DNA of 64,000 bases from Proteles cristata cristata. Its lineage: Eukaryota > Chordata > Mammalia > Carnivora > Hyaenidae. The stretch spans positions 1 through 64,000 of the forward strand of contig JAESUZ010001071.1 in the NCBI GenBank assembly GCA_017311185.1. Direction: 5' to 3'. Positions 24,120 to 35,642 of this stretch are shown here, in pieces (the first letter of the stretch is position 1; the number at the start of each line of letters is the position of its first letter). Below the pieces are notes generated by a model. That model did no database searches, was not told the origin of the DNA, and saw nothing but the letters and a program-made list of their open reading frames with translations. Both the position numbers and the translations under genes were made by a program.

Positions 24120-24236
24120 AAATTGTGATAATTTTTAAGAAGGAGTATATTGAAAAGAAGTAGGATAAAAAATTTTAAATAAACTTTCCAACAACATTTA
24201 TGTTGTATGGTATGTCTACTTAAAAATAGTTTCCAA

Positions 24237-24325
24237 GGGTCTGTGGCTGGCTCAGTAGGTAGAGTATCTGATTCTTGATCTCAGAGTTGTGAATTTGAGT
24301 CCTACATTGGGAATACAGCTTCTTA
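24237..24325 (+). mobile_element. Short tRNA-Lys-like retroposon with 15-bp target duplication
   Basis: An 89-bp insert. Positions 24246-24310 align with a whole tRNA-Lys-type sequence: ggctcagtaggtagagtatc, then 'gattcttgatctcag', then 'tttgagtcctacattggg'. Only a short tail follows, with no CT-rich SINE body. AAAAATAGTTTCCAA flanks it at 24222-24236 and 24326-24340. It may be a retroposed tRNA or a minimal SINE of an older tRNA-Lys family. Mismatches rule out calling a working tRNA gene. Confidence 0.85.
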
Positions 24326-24830
24326 AAAAATAGTTTCCAAATCTTTTTTGATAACTTGAAGTTACACTGAGATAAATTAAATGATCTGGATATTTGAAGA
24401 CTAACCAGATCATTTTCAAATAACTGAAGCATTAACTACAGAGCACAGGTTTGTCCACCTTTGGCTTCCTTTTACATAAGAACTAAAGATATTTGGGTCT
24501 ATTAGGAAACATGTTTTTCTTTTGGAAAATTTACTATGAGAGAGTATATACTTCTAAAAATTATGAAATGTATTTATAATTTTTCCAATCGACAGAAGGC
24601 TAGCTTAGTAACACAGTCCAGAGTTGCTTACTTCTAAATTTTCATAAGGAATTAAGGATTCTTAATTCTTAAATCCTTAGTTTTCATAAGGAATCTAAGA
24701 GTTAAGAATTCTAACCAATATCTGTAATTAACACTACTTAGAAATAATAAGGGCGAAAGGAAACAACTGTGTATGAAAAACAGGTAAGGAAAGTAAAATA
24801 AATAGTTCCAGAATGAGAAAGAGGAGAAAC

Positions 24831-24962
24831 ATAAAAGTCTTTCATTTTGTATAGCTCCTCCAAGCTCTTTTCTGTCTGCTAGATTGGGTGCTGCCCAATT
24901 CAAATTCATTTTTGCTCAAATAAACTTAAAATTTTTAATATGCTTCAGTTTATCTTTTAACA
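24831..24962 (+). mobile_element. ERV LTR 3' part (right copy of a pair)
   Basis: Homologous to 21193-21326: tctttcattttgtatagctc, ctgctagattgggtgctgcc, gctcaaataaact, and end tatcttttaaca with the expected CA. A purine-rich stretch (gaatgagaaagaggagaaac, 24811-24830) precedes it directly, but the U3 part expected in a full LTR is not visible. Confidence 0.72.
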
Positions 24963-25484
24963 ATTCTCTCCCTTTGGCTCTGTTTCTCTCTTTCAATCAC
25001 TGTAGAAAGATTTTTATGTGTTTTACTTGTTATTTTGTAATACTTTCCTTGGGAGCAGGGATTATTAAATGAACTCTACACAAGACGAAATCAAGTTATG
25101 AAAGTTTGTGTAACTTGCACAACCTTATACAACTGGGAAGTCGATGAACAGGTATCTGAATACAGGCATTTGCCTTTCTAGTTGCACAATACCTTGTGAT
25201 TAAAGAGTAAAAGGCAAGGAGCTAGTCAGTAAACATTTAATCACTTTCTGGTTATCTTTCTCTACTTTAAAAAGATATAATTACTTTCTAGTTATTTTTC
25301 TTTAGCTAAAAAAAGTCAAAGATTCTTTTTTTAATTAATGAAGTCTAAAATTAGGATACATTAGATTAACTAACTCAGAGATCCCAAGTGAAAAAATTAA
25401 GTTAGGTGGTAGTCAATGAAAGAAAATGCTTATATTTGGGCATATCTTTGTGCTCTGCATTTATAAGAAATGGTATGACAAAAT
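24963..25484. other. No recognisable feature
   Basis: AT-rich DNA with no recognisable gene or repeat. Confidence 0.5.
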
Positions 25485-25690
25485 AGATAAAATCATATTT
25501 TGAGCAAGGCTACCTTGGTTTAAATTAAGTCAGCATTTATTAGCTCTGTTACCAAGGAAAGTCAACATTTTCTGCCTGAGTGTCTTCATGTATATATGGG
25601 GGTTATGATAATACCCACCTAACAGACCTGCTCTAAAGATTAATTCAGCATTCAGAACAGAGGCTGATTTTGAACAGGACTATGAAAGTC
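25485..25690 (+). mobile_element. MIR relic
   Basis: The order ggctaccttggtttaaat, 'ttattagctctgtta', 'ggggttatgataatacc' and 'taaagattaattcagc' follows MIR, diverged. Confidence 0.6.
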
Positions 25691-25694
25691 TTTC

Positions 25695-25742
25695 AGATGA
25701 TGATGATAATGATGATGGTGTTGGTGGTGGCAGAGATGATGG
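25695..25742 (+). repeat. (GAT)n/(GGT)n simple repeat
   Basis: Imperfect trinucleotide run gatgatgatgataatgatga followed by tggtgttggtggtgg. Confidence 0.85.
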
Positions 25743-25942
25743 AGCTCACATGTATTCTGAATTATATAAAATCTTATATAAATATTTTAGTCAATATTAT
25801 TCCAATTTTCATCATAGGCAAACAGATATAATGAGTTTCCTGGAGAGCATACTAAGGATTATTAGCCATGAAGTGATGTCGTACCCATTGTCTAAACATA
25901 GGGAAAAATACTTCTTAGGGAAGAGGGTGGAATAGGAGAGAA

Positions 25943-27374
25943 GCGATGAAATAGACATTCAGAGTTCCAGATTAGCCATGATTTGACACGTATTAGCCAA
26001 TACAACCAATCAGGAGCAGAATTAAAGCCACTCCAACTTCAGGAGGGCTGACTCTTTGCAAGATGAATACAAATATGTTTGTTTTATAAGGAGCTAGTGT
26101 TCTCCTAGTATCTCCAATAATAGAGTTTTTTTCATAGTTAAAAAACAAACAAACAAACAAACCAGCAAAAAACTTTGGTCCAGCTTCTTTTCAGCCTACT
26201 TCTCTCCCCATCCTGATTTGGATCTCAGTGCTTCCCTAGCTGAAACGCTCCTCGTTTGGGGTTTCTTCCTTGCCTCCACATGGTAGAATGTAAAAAATGG
26301 TTTCTCATGATTATGATTATGAATATGAGGCACTCCAACACAGTGCCTGCCTTGACCAACTCCAAATCCCCTAACACCACAGTTGAGATTTGCTTTTCCT
26401 TTAGATCTCATCAATCTGGGATGGTAGTGATGGTGTGCGGGAGAGAGAGACTGAAAAGTTATAGGGGGAAAAATCAAAATGGCCAAGTTTGGATTATTAT
26501 TTCATATATTGTAGCATATTTTCAGAAAAGTATATAAATCAAAAGAACATAGCTAGTGAATTATTAGAAAATAAAATAAAAATTGTAATAAAATTAGAAA
26601 AAGAACATACATTTAAAACAAAGCAAGGTCAAGAAATCAATATCACTGAGACTCCACTGAGACTCCATCATGCCATCCATATGCCTGCTCCTGATAACAC
26701 ACCTTCCCTATTTCTTTCCTTGATTCCATTATTTCAATTTAAATAATTGTTCTTTACCAATGAACATTAATAAATATAAGTAGTGATATAATTATTCTTT
26801 CTTTAATTTATATACATGTAATTTATATGATTTCATATTTATATTTTATACATATACATACATATATATGTATATTGTATATACATATACAAAGCATTGA
26901 AATAATAAAATATTGATTTCATAATATATAAAATTTTAAAAAGAGCATATATATACCTATAAAATGTTCCTCTAATACACCTAGTTTGCATAACAAGTTT
27001 ATAAATGCTATATTTTAAATTTCACTGAGTATGAAACATTCTACAATTTTCATTTTGTGTGTGTTGGCTATATATAAATATTCCAGTTGATTTCCAAATA
27101 TTTGGTATTTTTTTATCTTTTGATTTTGTCTAACTTCTCACAGGTAAGGTTGCACTCTTGCTTCATTTCCTGAATATGTCTATCTTGGTAAATATTCTGT
27201 GGACCCTACAGAGTGGAAGTGCTGACAACACAGACTCCATCTTTGGTCCTCCATCTTGTTTGTGCCCATACAATGACCTCCCTCAGGGCTGTGTGCTCCA
27301 GGCCCTGTGGAGGCTAATGTCTGCCTTAACTAGGATGTGGGAAGGCTTGTTCTTATCTTCCCTAAAGTGACACA
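25943..27374. other. No recognisable gene; small simple repeat
   Basis: Includes a (CAAA)n run near 26143-26162 and a TA-rich stretch at about 26815-26890. Short open frames around 26196-26537 on both strands have no recognisable domain. Confidence 0.5.
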
Positions 27375-27390
27375 CAGAGGCCTCACTTTT

Positions 27391-27606
27391 TTTTTTTTAC
27401 TGTTTTATTTATTTCTAGGAGAGAGAGAGAGACAGCGTGAGCAGGGGAGGGTCAGAGAGAGAGGGAGTCACAGACTGAAACAGGCTCCAGGCTCTGAGCT
27501 GGCAGTCAGCACAGAGCCCGACGCGGGGCTCGAACCCACGAACCGCGAGATCATGACCCAAGCGAAAGTCGGACGCTTAACCGACTAAGCCACCCAGGCG
27601 CCCCAG
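27391..27606 (-). mobile_element. SINEC SINE, young subfamily, with 16-bp target duplication
   Basis: Full-length antisense copy with intact CpGs (gagcccgacgcggggctcga). Perfect CAGAGGCCTCACTTTT duplications at 27375-27390 and 27607-27622. Among the least decayed SINEs in the window. Confidence 0.97.
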
Positions 27607-28254
27607 CAGAGGCCTCACTTTTGATTACTAGTCAAGGAGACTGTGCACAGAAGGCCCCACTTTGGGTAACTAGTAGAGATGACCAGCACACAGAAGGTAC
27701 TGCTTCAAGCATTTCAAAGAAAGTTGTATAAAATAATGCACTTCAACCTTAAGTACTTAAGAATTGCTATATACTTTCTAAAGTTTAATATGTTTTCTTG
27801 ACTTTATATTTTTTCTTATTTAGTTGTGAAAAAAATTTAAGATTATTTTTTGTTATATGTATCAGATGCATATATAATATACATGTAGATGTAAGAGATT
27901 TTATTTCTTCTGTTATTATTTTCCTTTAATTTATCCCTCACATTTTGTCATTAATATTTTAAACATAGTTAAAATTTGAAATAACTGTACAGTAGATAAA
28001 CATATTCCAACAACTTAAATTCTATAATTATTAACATTTTGTCATATTTGTTTTATGGCACACAAATCCTTCTCTGTAGCCACTATCAATATGTCTTATT
28101 AAGTTTCAGGCAACTGTACACCTCACTTCAAAATGTTGCAGCATTGTATTATTAATTAGAATTTAATATCTGTTTATAGTTTTTAGTTAAATTTTATTGG
28201 AATACATAAATTTAAAATATACAAAAGTAATTAATTTTTTTGCTAATAAATGCC

Positions 28255-28442
28255 AACATTTGCTTATCCATTTTTGTGTTGGTGGTGTATACTTGGGTTT
28301 TTCCTAGTTTAGAGTTATTAGAAGTAAGCTATTATAAAGATTACTGTACATATCACTTTGTGAATATGTGTATTAATTTCTCTTAGGTAAGTTCCTAGAA
28401 TTGGAATTACTGGTTTAGAATATATGCATATTAAACTTCATT
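28255..28442 (-). mobile_element. Old L1 ORF2 fragment
   Basis: The plus strand reads as reverse-complemented L1 ORF2 C-terminal sequence: tatccatttttgtgttggtg, ttattagaagtaagctatta, 'taggtaagttcctagaattg' and 'gaattactggtttag'. Possibly continuous with older sequence to its left. Confidence 0.65.
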
Positions 28443-28656
28443 AAAAAAATTTTTTTAGTGTTTATTTTTGAGAGACAGAGAGAGACAGAGCGTGAGTAGG
28501 GGAGGAGCAGAGAGAGAGGGAGACACAGAATCTGAAACAGGCTCCAGGATATAAGCAATCCACACAGAGTCCAATGTGGGGCATGAATTCACAGACCTCG
28601 AGATCATGACCTGAGCTGAAGTCAGCACTCATTCAACTGAGCCACTCAGGTGCCCC
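28443..28656 (-). mobile_element. SINEC SINE, old type
   Basis: Antisense copy with left T-rich tail and right end actcaggtgcccc. TTAAACTT(C/T)ATT flanks it at 28431-28442 and 28657-28668. Confidence 0.92.
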
Positions 28657-28668
28657 TTAAACTTTATT

Positions 28669-31600
28669 TTTTAAAAATTATGAGAGTTGTAAAACTTCAC
28701 AAAATTTGATCTTTCTATCTCTTCCTCCTGCATAACCACATGCATAAATATATACCACACATGCACAGACACACATACGGATACAGATTTTATAATGAAC
28801 TGCTATTAGCAACACTCTCAAATGGAATGCTGTAATCCATCATAATTTTCCTTATTTCCTGGAACTCATATCCACTTTCTGCAAAACACTAAATTTTACT
28901 TAGGTTCCCTATTACCATGTTTTATACCCTGATCCTGTGTTTCCCCCCAGAGTAGAACAACACTGGTTTTTGAAAATGAAACTTCTCTACTTGATATTTG
29001 TATATTTCTTAGAAATATGATGCTTTGATCTTTCATCATTTAAGCATATTGATTTTTCTAATGATTTCCTGTCATCTCCCATCTTAGTTTCTAAACTACT
29101 CCTTCCTCCCCTATGACTTTCATTCCTACAGTGATTAATATATCCATTTTCAAAGATATGGAGAAAAGAGCTCCTCTCAGTAGGTTTATTTTCCTTCAGC
29201 ATTGAGTATATTATTACCTTACATTGACTCTTTCAGAGAGAATACCACACATGCATATGTATATAAAAAATCTATACCAAGAAAGATTTGAGAGGGTTTA
29301 TACAAATAAGTATATAAGGTGAAACAGAATAATTAAAGATAAAAGCAACTTAAACAATCAAAAAAGTAATGTAAATAATAAGTATCAGTAGTCTGGCTCT
29401 TGATCTGCTAATAAATTTCTGCTGGAAATTAAAGCAGAACTAGGAAATAAACTGAGAAGCATAACTAGCTAGCTAACAACAGCAAAGTCTCCATCTACAA
29501 AGACAGCCTTGTTTGTGGTACAAGTGTTTGCTGTGCAGAAATTTGTTATTGTTGGATGAAGTGCAAGTTTCATGCCTGAGATCCTGAAGGTAAGAAGATG
29601 ATGTTCTTTTCAGTTTCAAAGGCTTTCGATCAGACCTGACTTTGTTCTAAAGAGAATTAACTCATATGTGGGCAACAGTGAGGTTTACATGTAGAACTGA
29701 GAGTTTTCTTCTAAAATATATTAGAATCTTGTCAATTATGTGGACAAGGCCTAAATTCTTTGACATTCAGCAAGAAAGGAGAAATTTAACCTGAAAATAT
29801 CCCTAAAACTTAAAAGCAACTGAAACCATCCTTGCCTTAAGGATATCAGTATACATATTCTTCTTTGTAGTCTAAGGACACCTTAATGGACCCGTTGAGA
29901 AGTTTTAGCGATCATGGTCACTCCCTAATACGTGACTGTCTTGACATTGGGATTGTGTATGTGAGGATGTTAAATATGCACGGAATATACTTCTTCAAGA
30001 TTGACTTTTACATGCTCGTAATGTCATGAAGTTCTGATCCTGAGAAAAACAACCAATAGATTAATCTGTTGTAAGATTATTCCTGGTTGTAGGTAGTTCA
30101 TATGAATTTAAAAATAAAAAACATTTCAAGTATTTCAAAATTTGAAAACTTCCATGGCCAAGAATATTGAAAATAAAATATACTAAATGCCCTCTAAATT
30201 TCAGACACAAGCATCACCAGTAGGACAAGCAAAACTTTTGGCTACTATTGTTAACAGAACTTCTATGGGGGGAAAGGCACTACTACAATTTTTTAATAAC
30301 ACATATGTAGTTAAAGAATTTTCAATAAATCAATATTTGAAAGAAAAAAGCCAAAATTCCAATGAAAGCCCACCAAAGACAAAGGGACACACACAATGTA
30401 GCATATATGTGTCTTTTTCCCATTATTGGATTCAAAGAAGAATCTAATATTAGCTCCTTCTCTTCCTCCATTTAGTTTCAATTCAGCCCGGAAACTTTGG
30501 GTACAGACTATTTTTATTCCAAAAATATTACAAGTATAAAATTCCTCTGCATATTCTCTATATGTACTGTCTCTAATAGACCCAATCTAAATCTATACTG
30601 TTAAATGAGGCCTACTCTTCACTGCCCATTTCCTGCATCCCCTTAGGTAATGGATTCAGTAAATGTCTAAATAGAGACAGCATCCATGTACATTCCACAC
30701 TTGGCCTTAAGGTGATTTGATTTAAAACTCAGTTTGTAGGAAGTCATATCATCCCTAAAAGGGAGCAAATACAGAATAAAGAAAACAATTCTTTTATTCA
30801 TGTCTAGTTTCCTATAAAGAGAGTTTACACTAATGGGATACTTCAACAGAAAAATAAGAGAAGCAGTGGTAATTTTGATGAGAGCAGAGTTTCTAAATAG
30901 TCCTAACTGATTTCTTGATGGATGTGTAATATGAATTTCTACAAGCAAGACATTTCAAAATTATGCTCATAAAAGTTGAATTCAAGTTCTAATAAAATTC
31001 TAAAATAGCCTAATTACTCCTTGGCAAAGTTGTAAATTGTAATTGTCAGTTTTATAGAAGTAGGTGGAAAAATGTAAATCTATGGTTTACATGCTTGAAT
31101 ATTATATATTAATGTATTCTCAAATTAATAGTATGTCCCAGAAGATTTTATTTAAAGCTAATCTTCTTAAAAGTATTAACTCATAGCTGTATAAATATCA
31201 ACTGAAAAATTCATTACAATAAAATCAGAATTAAGAAATAACAGGGGGTTGCTGTTATTTAATAACTAAAGTGGTTGTTGTTACATATCTTTTAACAAGA
31301 TATTTTAAAATTAGAAATACCACTGTAATTGGAAATAGAATATCAGCTCTCTCAGTCTATTCTTGTTCATAAACTTCATTGCCGATGGCTGCTAATTATT
31401 GAGTCATGAAATAAAGAAATAAAATTGAGGAGTCAGTGATTCTGAAAACATCAATTTTCCTATAATTCTCTCTTCCTTAATTAGTGAGACTTTTCATGTT
31501 GTTGTTTGCTTAAGTTATCTAAATATTTTCTTAATGTTCCATTTTACTTTGAGAATATTATGTTGACATTTCAACTATATGACAGTATAGGAGAGGAAAA

Positions 31601-32155
31601 AACAATGTGGGGAAATTACAATACGTACAAAATATATAGATAAGTAGGTGATAGATAAATACAGACATAGATAACATTGTATATATCATTAAAAATATAG
31701 TTTATTTATATCATTGCAAAATACAGTCTATATTAAAGGAATCTATAATTTACTATCTTCTTTCATTCAATATTGTCATTTCTATCAAATAAACCAAAAC
31801 TTATCACTCTGAGAGCTGAGAAATAATTTTCAGAAACTCAATGGACCTTGCATATACATCTTCATTATTTGTGACTAAAAAGCATATTGATATTCTCACA
31901 TCTTCTATAGATTTGCTCTTGTTAGCAATTGTTGCAAACACTTTGCAATCAATGCAAATAAAACCATCATTATTTCAAAGAAAACTTTGGTGTCATAATT
32001 GTGAATCTGCATCATTTCTACAATACCACACAAACACAAATATACATGTATTTACTATGAATGTAAATACAGGAAGAATTATATACATATACACATATAT
32101 TAACTGATATATTTAAAATACATGTGTATTGAAACAATAACCAAACATTGGGGTG
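28669..32155. other. Unrecognised AT-rich stretch
   Basis: About 3.5 kb with no gene I can support. A TAGA-rich patch lies near 31628-31680. The short open frame at 30187-30447 has no recognisable domain. Confidence 0.5.
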
Positions 32156-32168
32156 CATGCATCTTTTC

Positions 32169-32378
32169 TTTCTTAAACAAGCTTTTTCATCTTGAGAGAG
32201 AGAGCATGTGCAAGAAGGAAAGGGACATAGAAAGACGGAGAGAGCATCTCAAGCATGCTCCATACTGTTAGCCCAAAGCCCAACACAGGATTTGATACTA
32301 TGAACCGTGAGATCATGACCAAGCCAAAATCCAGAGCCTGACGCTTAACCAACTGAGCCATCCAGGCACCCCACCCCA
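32169..32378 (-). mobile_element. SINEC SINE, old, diverged
   Basis: Antisense copy (tgagccatccaggcacccc at right) with CATG(C/T)ATCTTTTC duplications at 32156-32168 and 32379-32391. Confidence 0.9.
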
Positions 32379-32416
32379 CATGTATCTTTTCAAAATAGTG
32401 TTTTCTTTTTCTTTGA

Positions 32417-32474
32417 TCATATGATATTTCTATTTTTAATTTTTTGAGGAACCTCCAGTCTTTTCCACTGTGCA
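32417..32474 (-). mobile_element. Inverted 5' segment of an L1 insertion
   Basis: The plus strand (ttttttgaggaacctccagt, ending 'ttttccactgtg') is reverse-complemented L1 ORF2 sequence. It abuts sense L1 3' sequence at 32475, giving the head-to-head layout made by twin priming. Confidence 0.75.
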
Positions 32475-32945
32475 GTTAAAAAGAATGAAATCTTGTCACT
32501 GTGATAACATGGAGAGACATGGAAGTTATCATGCTTACATGAAATGTTAGAAAGAGAAAGACAAATACCATATAATTTCACTATTATGTGACATCTAAAA
32601 AACAAGACAAATGAACATACAAAAAACAGAAACAGACTCATAAATACAGAGGACAAGCTGGTTGTTGCCAGAGGGGCAGTGGGTGGGAGAATGGATGAAA
32701 TAGGTGAAGGCGTTAAGAGACACAGACTTTCAATTATAACATAAATGTCAGAGATAAAAAGCATAGCATAGGGAATGCAGTCAATAATACTGCAATAATA
32801 TTGGTGATGACAGATGGTAACTACCCTGATGGTGAGCATTGTGTAATTTATAGAATTATTGATTCATTACGCTGTACACCTGAAAGTAATATAACACTGT
32901 ATGTCAACTATACATAAACAAAATATAAAACTAAGCACAAAATAA
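32475..32945 (+). mobile_element. Old L1 3' end
   Basis: Sense L1MA-like 3' region: 'aaaaagaatgaaatcttg', 'gacaaataccatataatttc', 'aacagactcataaataca', 'ggttgttgccagagggg', and end 'atgtcaactatacataaa'. This 3' UTR differs from the younger L1s in the window, so it belongs to an earlier L1 lineage. Confidence 0.85.
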
Positions 32946-33917
32946 CTGACTATACACTTATATGAACTTACACACAAGAGTTAATCATCTTAAACCAAAT
33001 GACAAGAGGTGACAAGAAAAAAAGTGACAACTACCATTATACATAGCAATAATACTATTTCAACTAATGATAATTTATCAAGAAAATAATTTATCAATAA
33101 ATAGTATTAGAACAATATATAATGTATTTTCAACAACCTCATTATACGGTTAGTCATGTATTCATTTGGTTTTCTAAAAATCAATCCTTTAGATGCAAAA
33201 ATGTATTTATTTTACTGAAAAATAATTGATGGGCCATATTGAGACATATTTAATACATTAGAAAAATTCACCTTACATAAAGTAATAAATGAACACAGGA
33301 GTAGACAAAGAACTGTCTTCCATACAGATAACATACTTCTTGAAGCAAAATTAATTTCTGTTTAAAAATTCAGGGCACCAAATATATTATTTTTAGCAAC
33401 ATATGTTTCCAATATTATTTACCAACATCAACATAAAGCTAATGATTTGTCATTACAGGAGCCATCAATCCATGGCTTGGGATTTATGTTAATGCCATAC
33501 TTTGAGTGAGTCATATTTTGCTGTTTCAAATTTAATATGCAGATTTAATGTGTATTTTCTGTATCACTGTTCCCAGTGAAGTGACAATCAAATTTTCATG
33601 GTAAATGCAGTAAAACATATAGATTGCACACTGCTCTCTACCTTCTGTTCATATAAGCAGATAAGCAATAACCTGATATTGTCTTCCTTAATTACTGTTC
33701 CCATTTCTGTTATTGAAGTACAGTTAATCATGCATAAAGTGTCATAAATGTACTTCAGAAAATATCTTTAATAATAGTTAAAAATATTTTAATAACACAT
33801 ATAAAACCATATATATCAATATGCACATATTTACATCACCACAATTGTACACAGTTCCTATTTCAAATGTGAAGATTTGTAACGAATGTCCATATTGAAA
33901 ATATTTTAAAGCCATTT
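32946..33917. other. No recognisable feature
   Basis: AT-rich DNA without a gene or repeat I can name. Confidence 0.5.
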
Positions 33918-33935
33918 AAGATATACTAGCATTAA

Positions 33936-34545
33936 TGGGAATGTAAACTGGTACAGCTCCTCTGGAAAACAGTGTGGAGGTTCCTAAGGAAACTAACAAT
34001 AGAACTCCCCTAGGACCCAGCAATAGCACTGCTAGGAATTTACCCAAGGGATACAGAAATGCTGATGCATAGGAGCACATGTACCCCAATGTTCATAGCA
34101 GCACTCTCCACAATAGCTAAAACATGGAAAGAGCCTAAGTGTCCATCAACAGATGAATGGATCAAGAAGATGTGGTTTATCTATACCATGGAATACTACA
34201 TGGCAATGAGAAACAATGAAATCTGGCCATGTGTAGCAACATGGATGGACCTTGAGGGTGTTATGCTGAGTGAAATAAGTCAGGCAGAGAAGGACAAATA
34301 TCATATGTGTGCACGTATAGGAGGATTAGGAGGAACTTAACAGAGGACCAAGGGGGAGAAGAAGGGCGGAAATGGTGGGGGAAAGGGAGAGAGGCAAACC
34401 ATGAGAGACTCTTGAATGCTGACAAAAACTGAGGACTGGTGGATGTGGGGGAGGAGGGGTGGGCATGGAGGAGGGCACTTGTGGGGATGAGCACTGGGTG
34501 TTATGTGGAAACTAATTTGACAATAAACTATTTGTAAAAAAAAAA
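33936..34545 (+). mobile_element. Young 5'-truncated L1 with 18-bp target duplication
   Basis: A 610-bp insertion holding the ORF2 C-terminus (to stop 34338-34340, after IGGLGGT), the G-rich 3' UTR, AATAAA (about 34521) and a poly-A tail. AAGATATACTAGCATTAA occurs exactly at 33918-33935 and 34546-34563. The ORF2 tail has very few disablements, so it is younger than the copies at 8.1 and 43.6 kb. Confidence 0.98.
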
Positions 34546-34563
34546 AAGATATACTAGCATTAA

Positions 34564-35412
34564 AATTATTTACAAACATTAGCTACATGAATAAATAAAT
34601 GAATATATGTTTAGATTCACAAGTATATTTCCTACTAGATGTGAAGCTCCATGGAACAGAATATATTTCTCTTGCTCATTCACTGAACAAAACAATGTCA
34701 GCACTTGATAGGATTTGGGGTATAAACAATGAACTAGATTTAGTATTTTGAATCTGCCTATTATACATTTTTTTCTACAAGTTAATAAGACTACTTTAAA
34801 AAGGTATGTAAGATATTATGCATGTAAATATACAAGTAGCAAAGTCTCCAATACCTATGAATTTCTTAAGAGAAATACTGACATATAATTAACACTCAGT
34901 AAACGTTGACTGTATTCATTCCCTTCACTGGTAAAGCTATTTTTTTTCTTTCAAAATAATCTGTCAATTCTCTTTGGAATTATTTTTAGATTTGGTTTCT
35001 TTAATCTTGTGACTATTTAGAAAATACAAGAATAGTTTACTACTGCTAAATATCTATCTGTCCATCTGTAGGTATGCATGTATATATGTATGTATGTATG
35101 TATGTATCTATCTATCTATCTCTATAATGTATACATACTTAGCTGGAAAATACTTCATTGCATCTTTATGGTATATATTAACAATATGGCGAAATCATTA
35201 AGTTGAGTAGACCAGATCTGATATAATCCATTGGAATTTGCTATAATTAAAAAAAAATTAGCCACATGAAATGTTAGAATTCTAATATCCATATAATTCA
35301 AAAAGTGGTATTGCCTACATTTCACATTGGAATAATAGCATTAATTAAGATAAAACTTTAGGACAGGTAAGTATAAACCCAAAAAAGAGAATATAAACTC
35401 CAACCTTTTAAA
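34564..35412. other. No gene; one tetranucleotide repeat
   Basis: AT-rich DNA. A compound (TATG)n(TATC)n microsatellite lies at about 35077-35122. Confidence 0.6.
35077..35122 (+). repeat. (TATG)n(TATC)n microsatellite
   Basis: Runs of tatg followed by tatc, about 45 bp, imperfect at its left edge. Confidence 0.92.
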
Positions 35413-35425
35413 ATATGTACACATG

Positions 35426-35629
35426 GGGGCGCCTGGATGGCTCAATCAGTTAAGCATTTGACTTGATTTCTGCTGAAGTCCAATAGTTCATGAGATGGAG
35501 CCTTGTATCATGGACTCAGCTGACAGTGCGGAACCTGCTTGGAATTCTCTCTTTCCCTTGCTCTCTGCCCCTCCCCTGCTTGTGTGCTCTGTCGCTCTCA
35601 ATCTCAAAATAAATAAACTTAAAAAATAT
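35426..35629 (+). mobile_element. SINEC SINE, older variant
   Basis: Head ggggcgcctggatggctcaa; its body reads gcggaacctgcttggaattc rather than the usual AGCCTGTTTCAGATTC, marking a different subfamily. ATATGTACACATG flanks it at 35413-35425 and 35630-35642. Confidence 0.93.
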
Positions 35630-35642
35630 ATATGTACACATG

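Larger units (their letters stand above)
21327..24830 (+). mobile_element. Decayed ERV interior between two LTR ends
   Basis: About 3.5 kb lies between homologous LTR ends in direct orientation. No open reading frame or clear gag or pol motif is readable. It has been invaded by SINEs at 23054, 23958 and 24237. The length fits a shortened ERVL-like provirus, but interior identity rests only on its flanks. Confidence 0.5.

Noticed and set aside
27337..27588. Conserved small protein repeated at 27.5, 41.5, 39.0 and 54.1 kb
   Set aside because: The similar peptides are translations of the antisense SINE consensus, not a gene family.
32417..32839. 140-codon minus-strand open frame
   Set aside because: It spans both parts of an inverted L1 insertion; no protein similarity.
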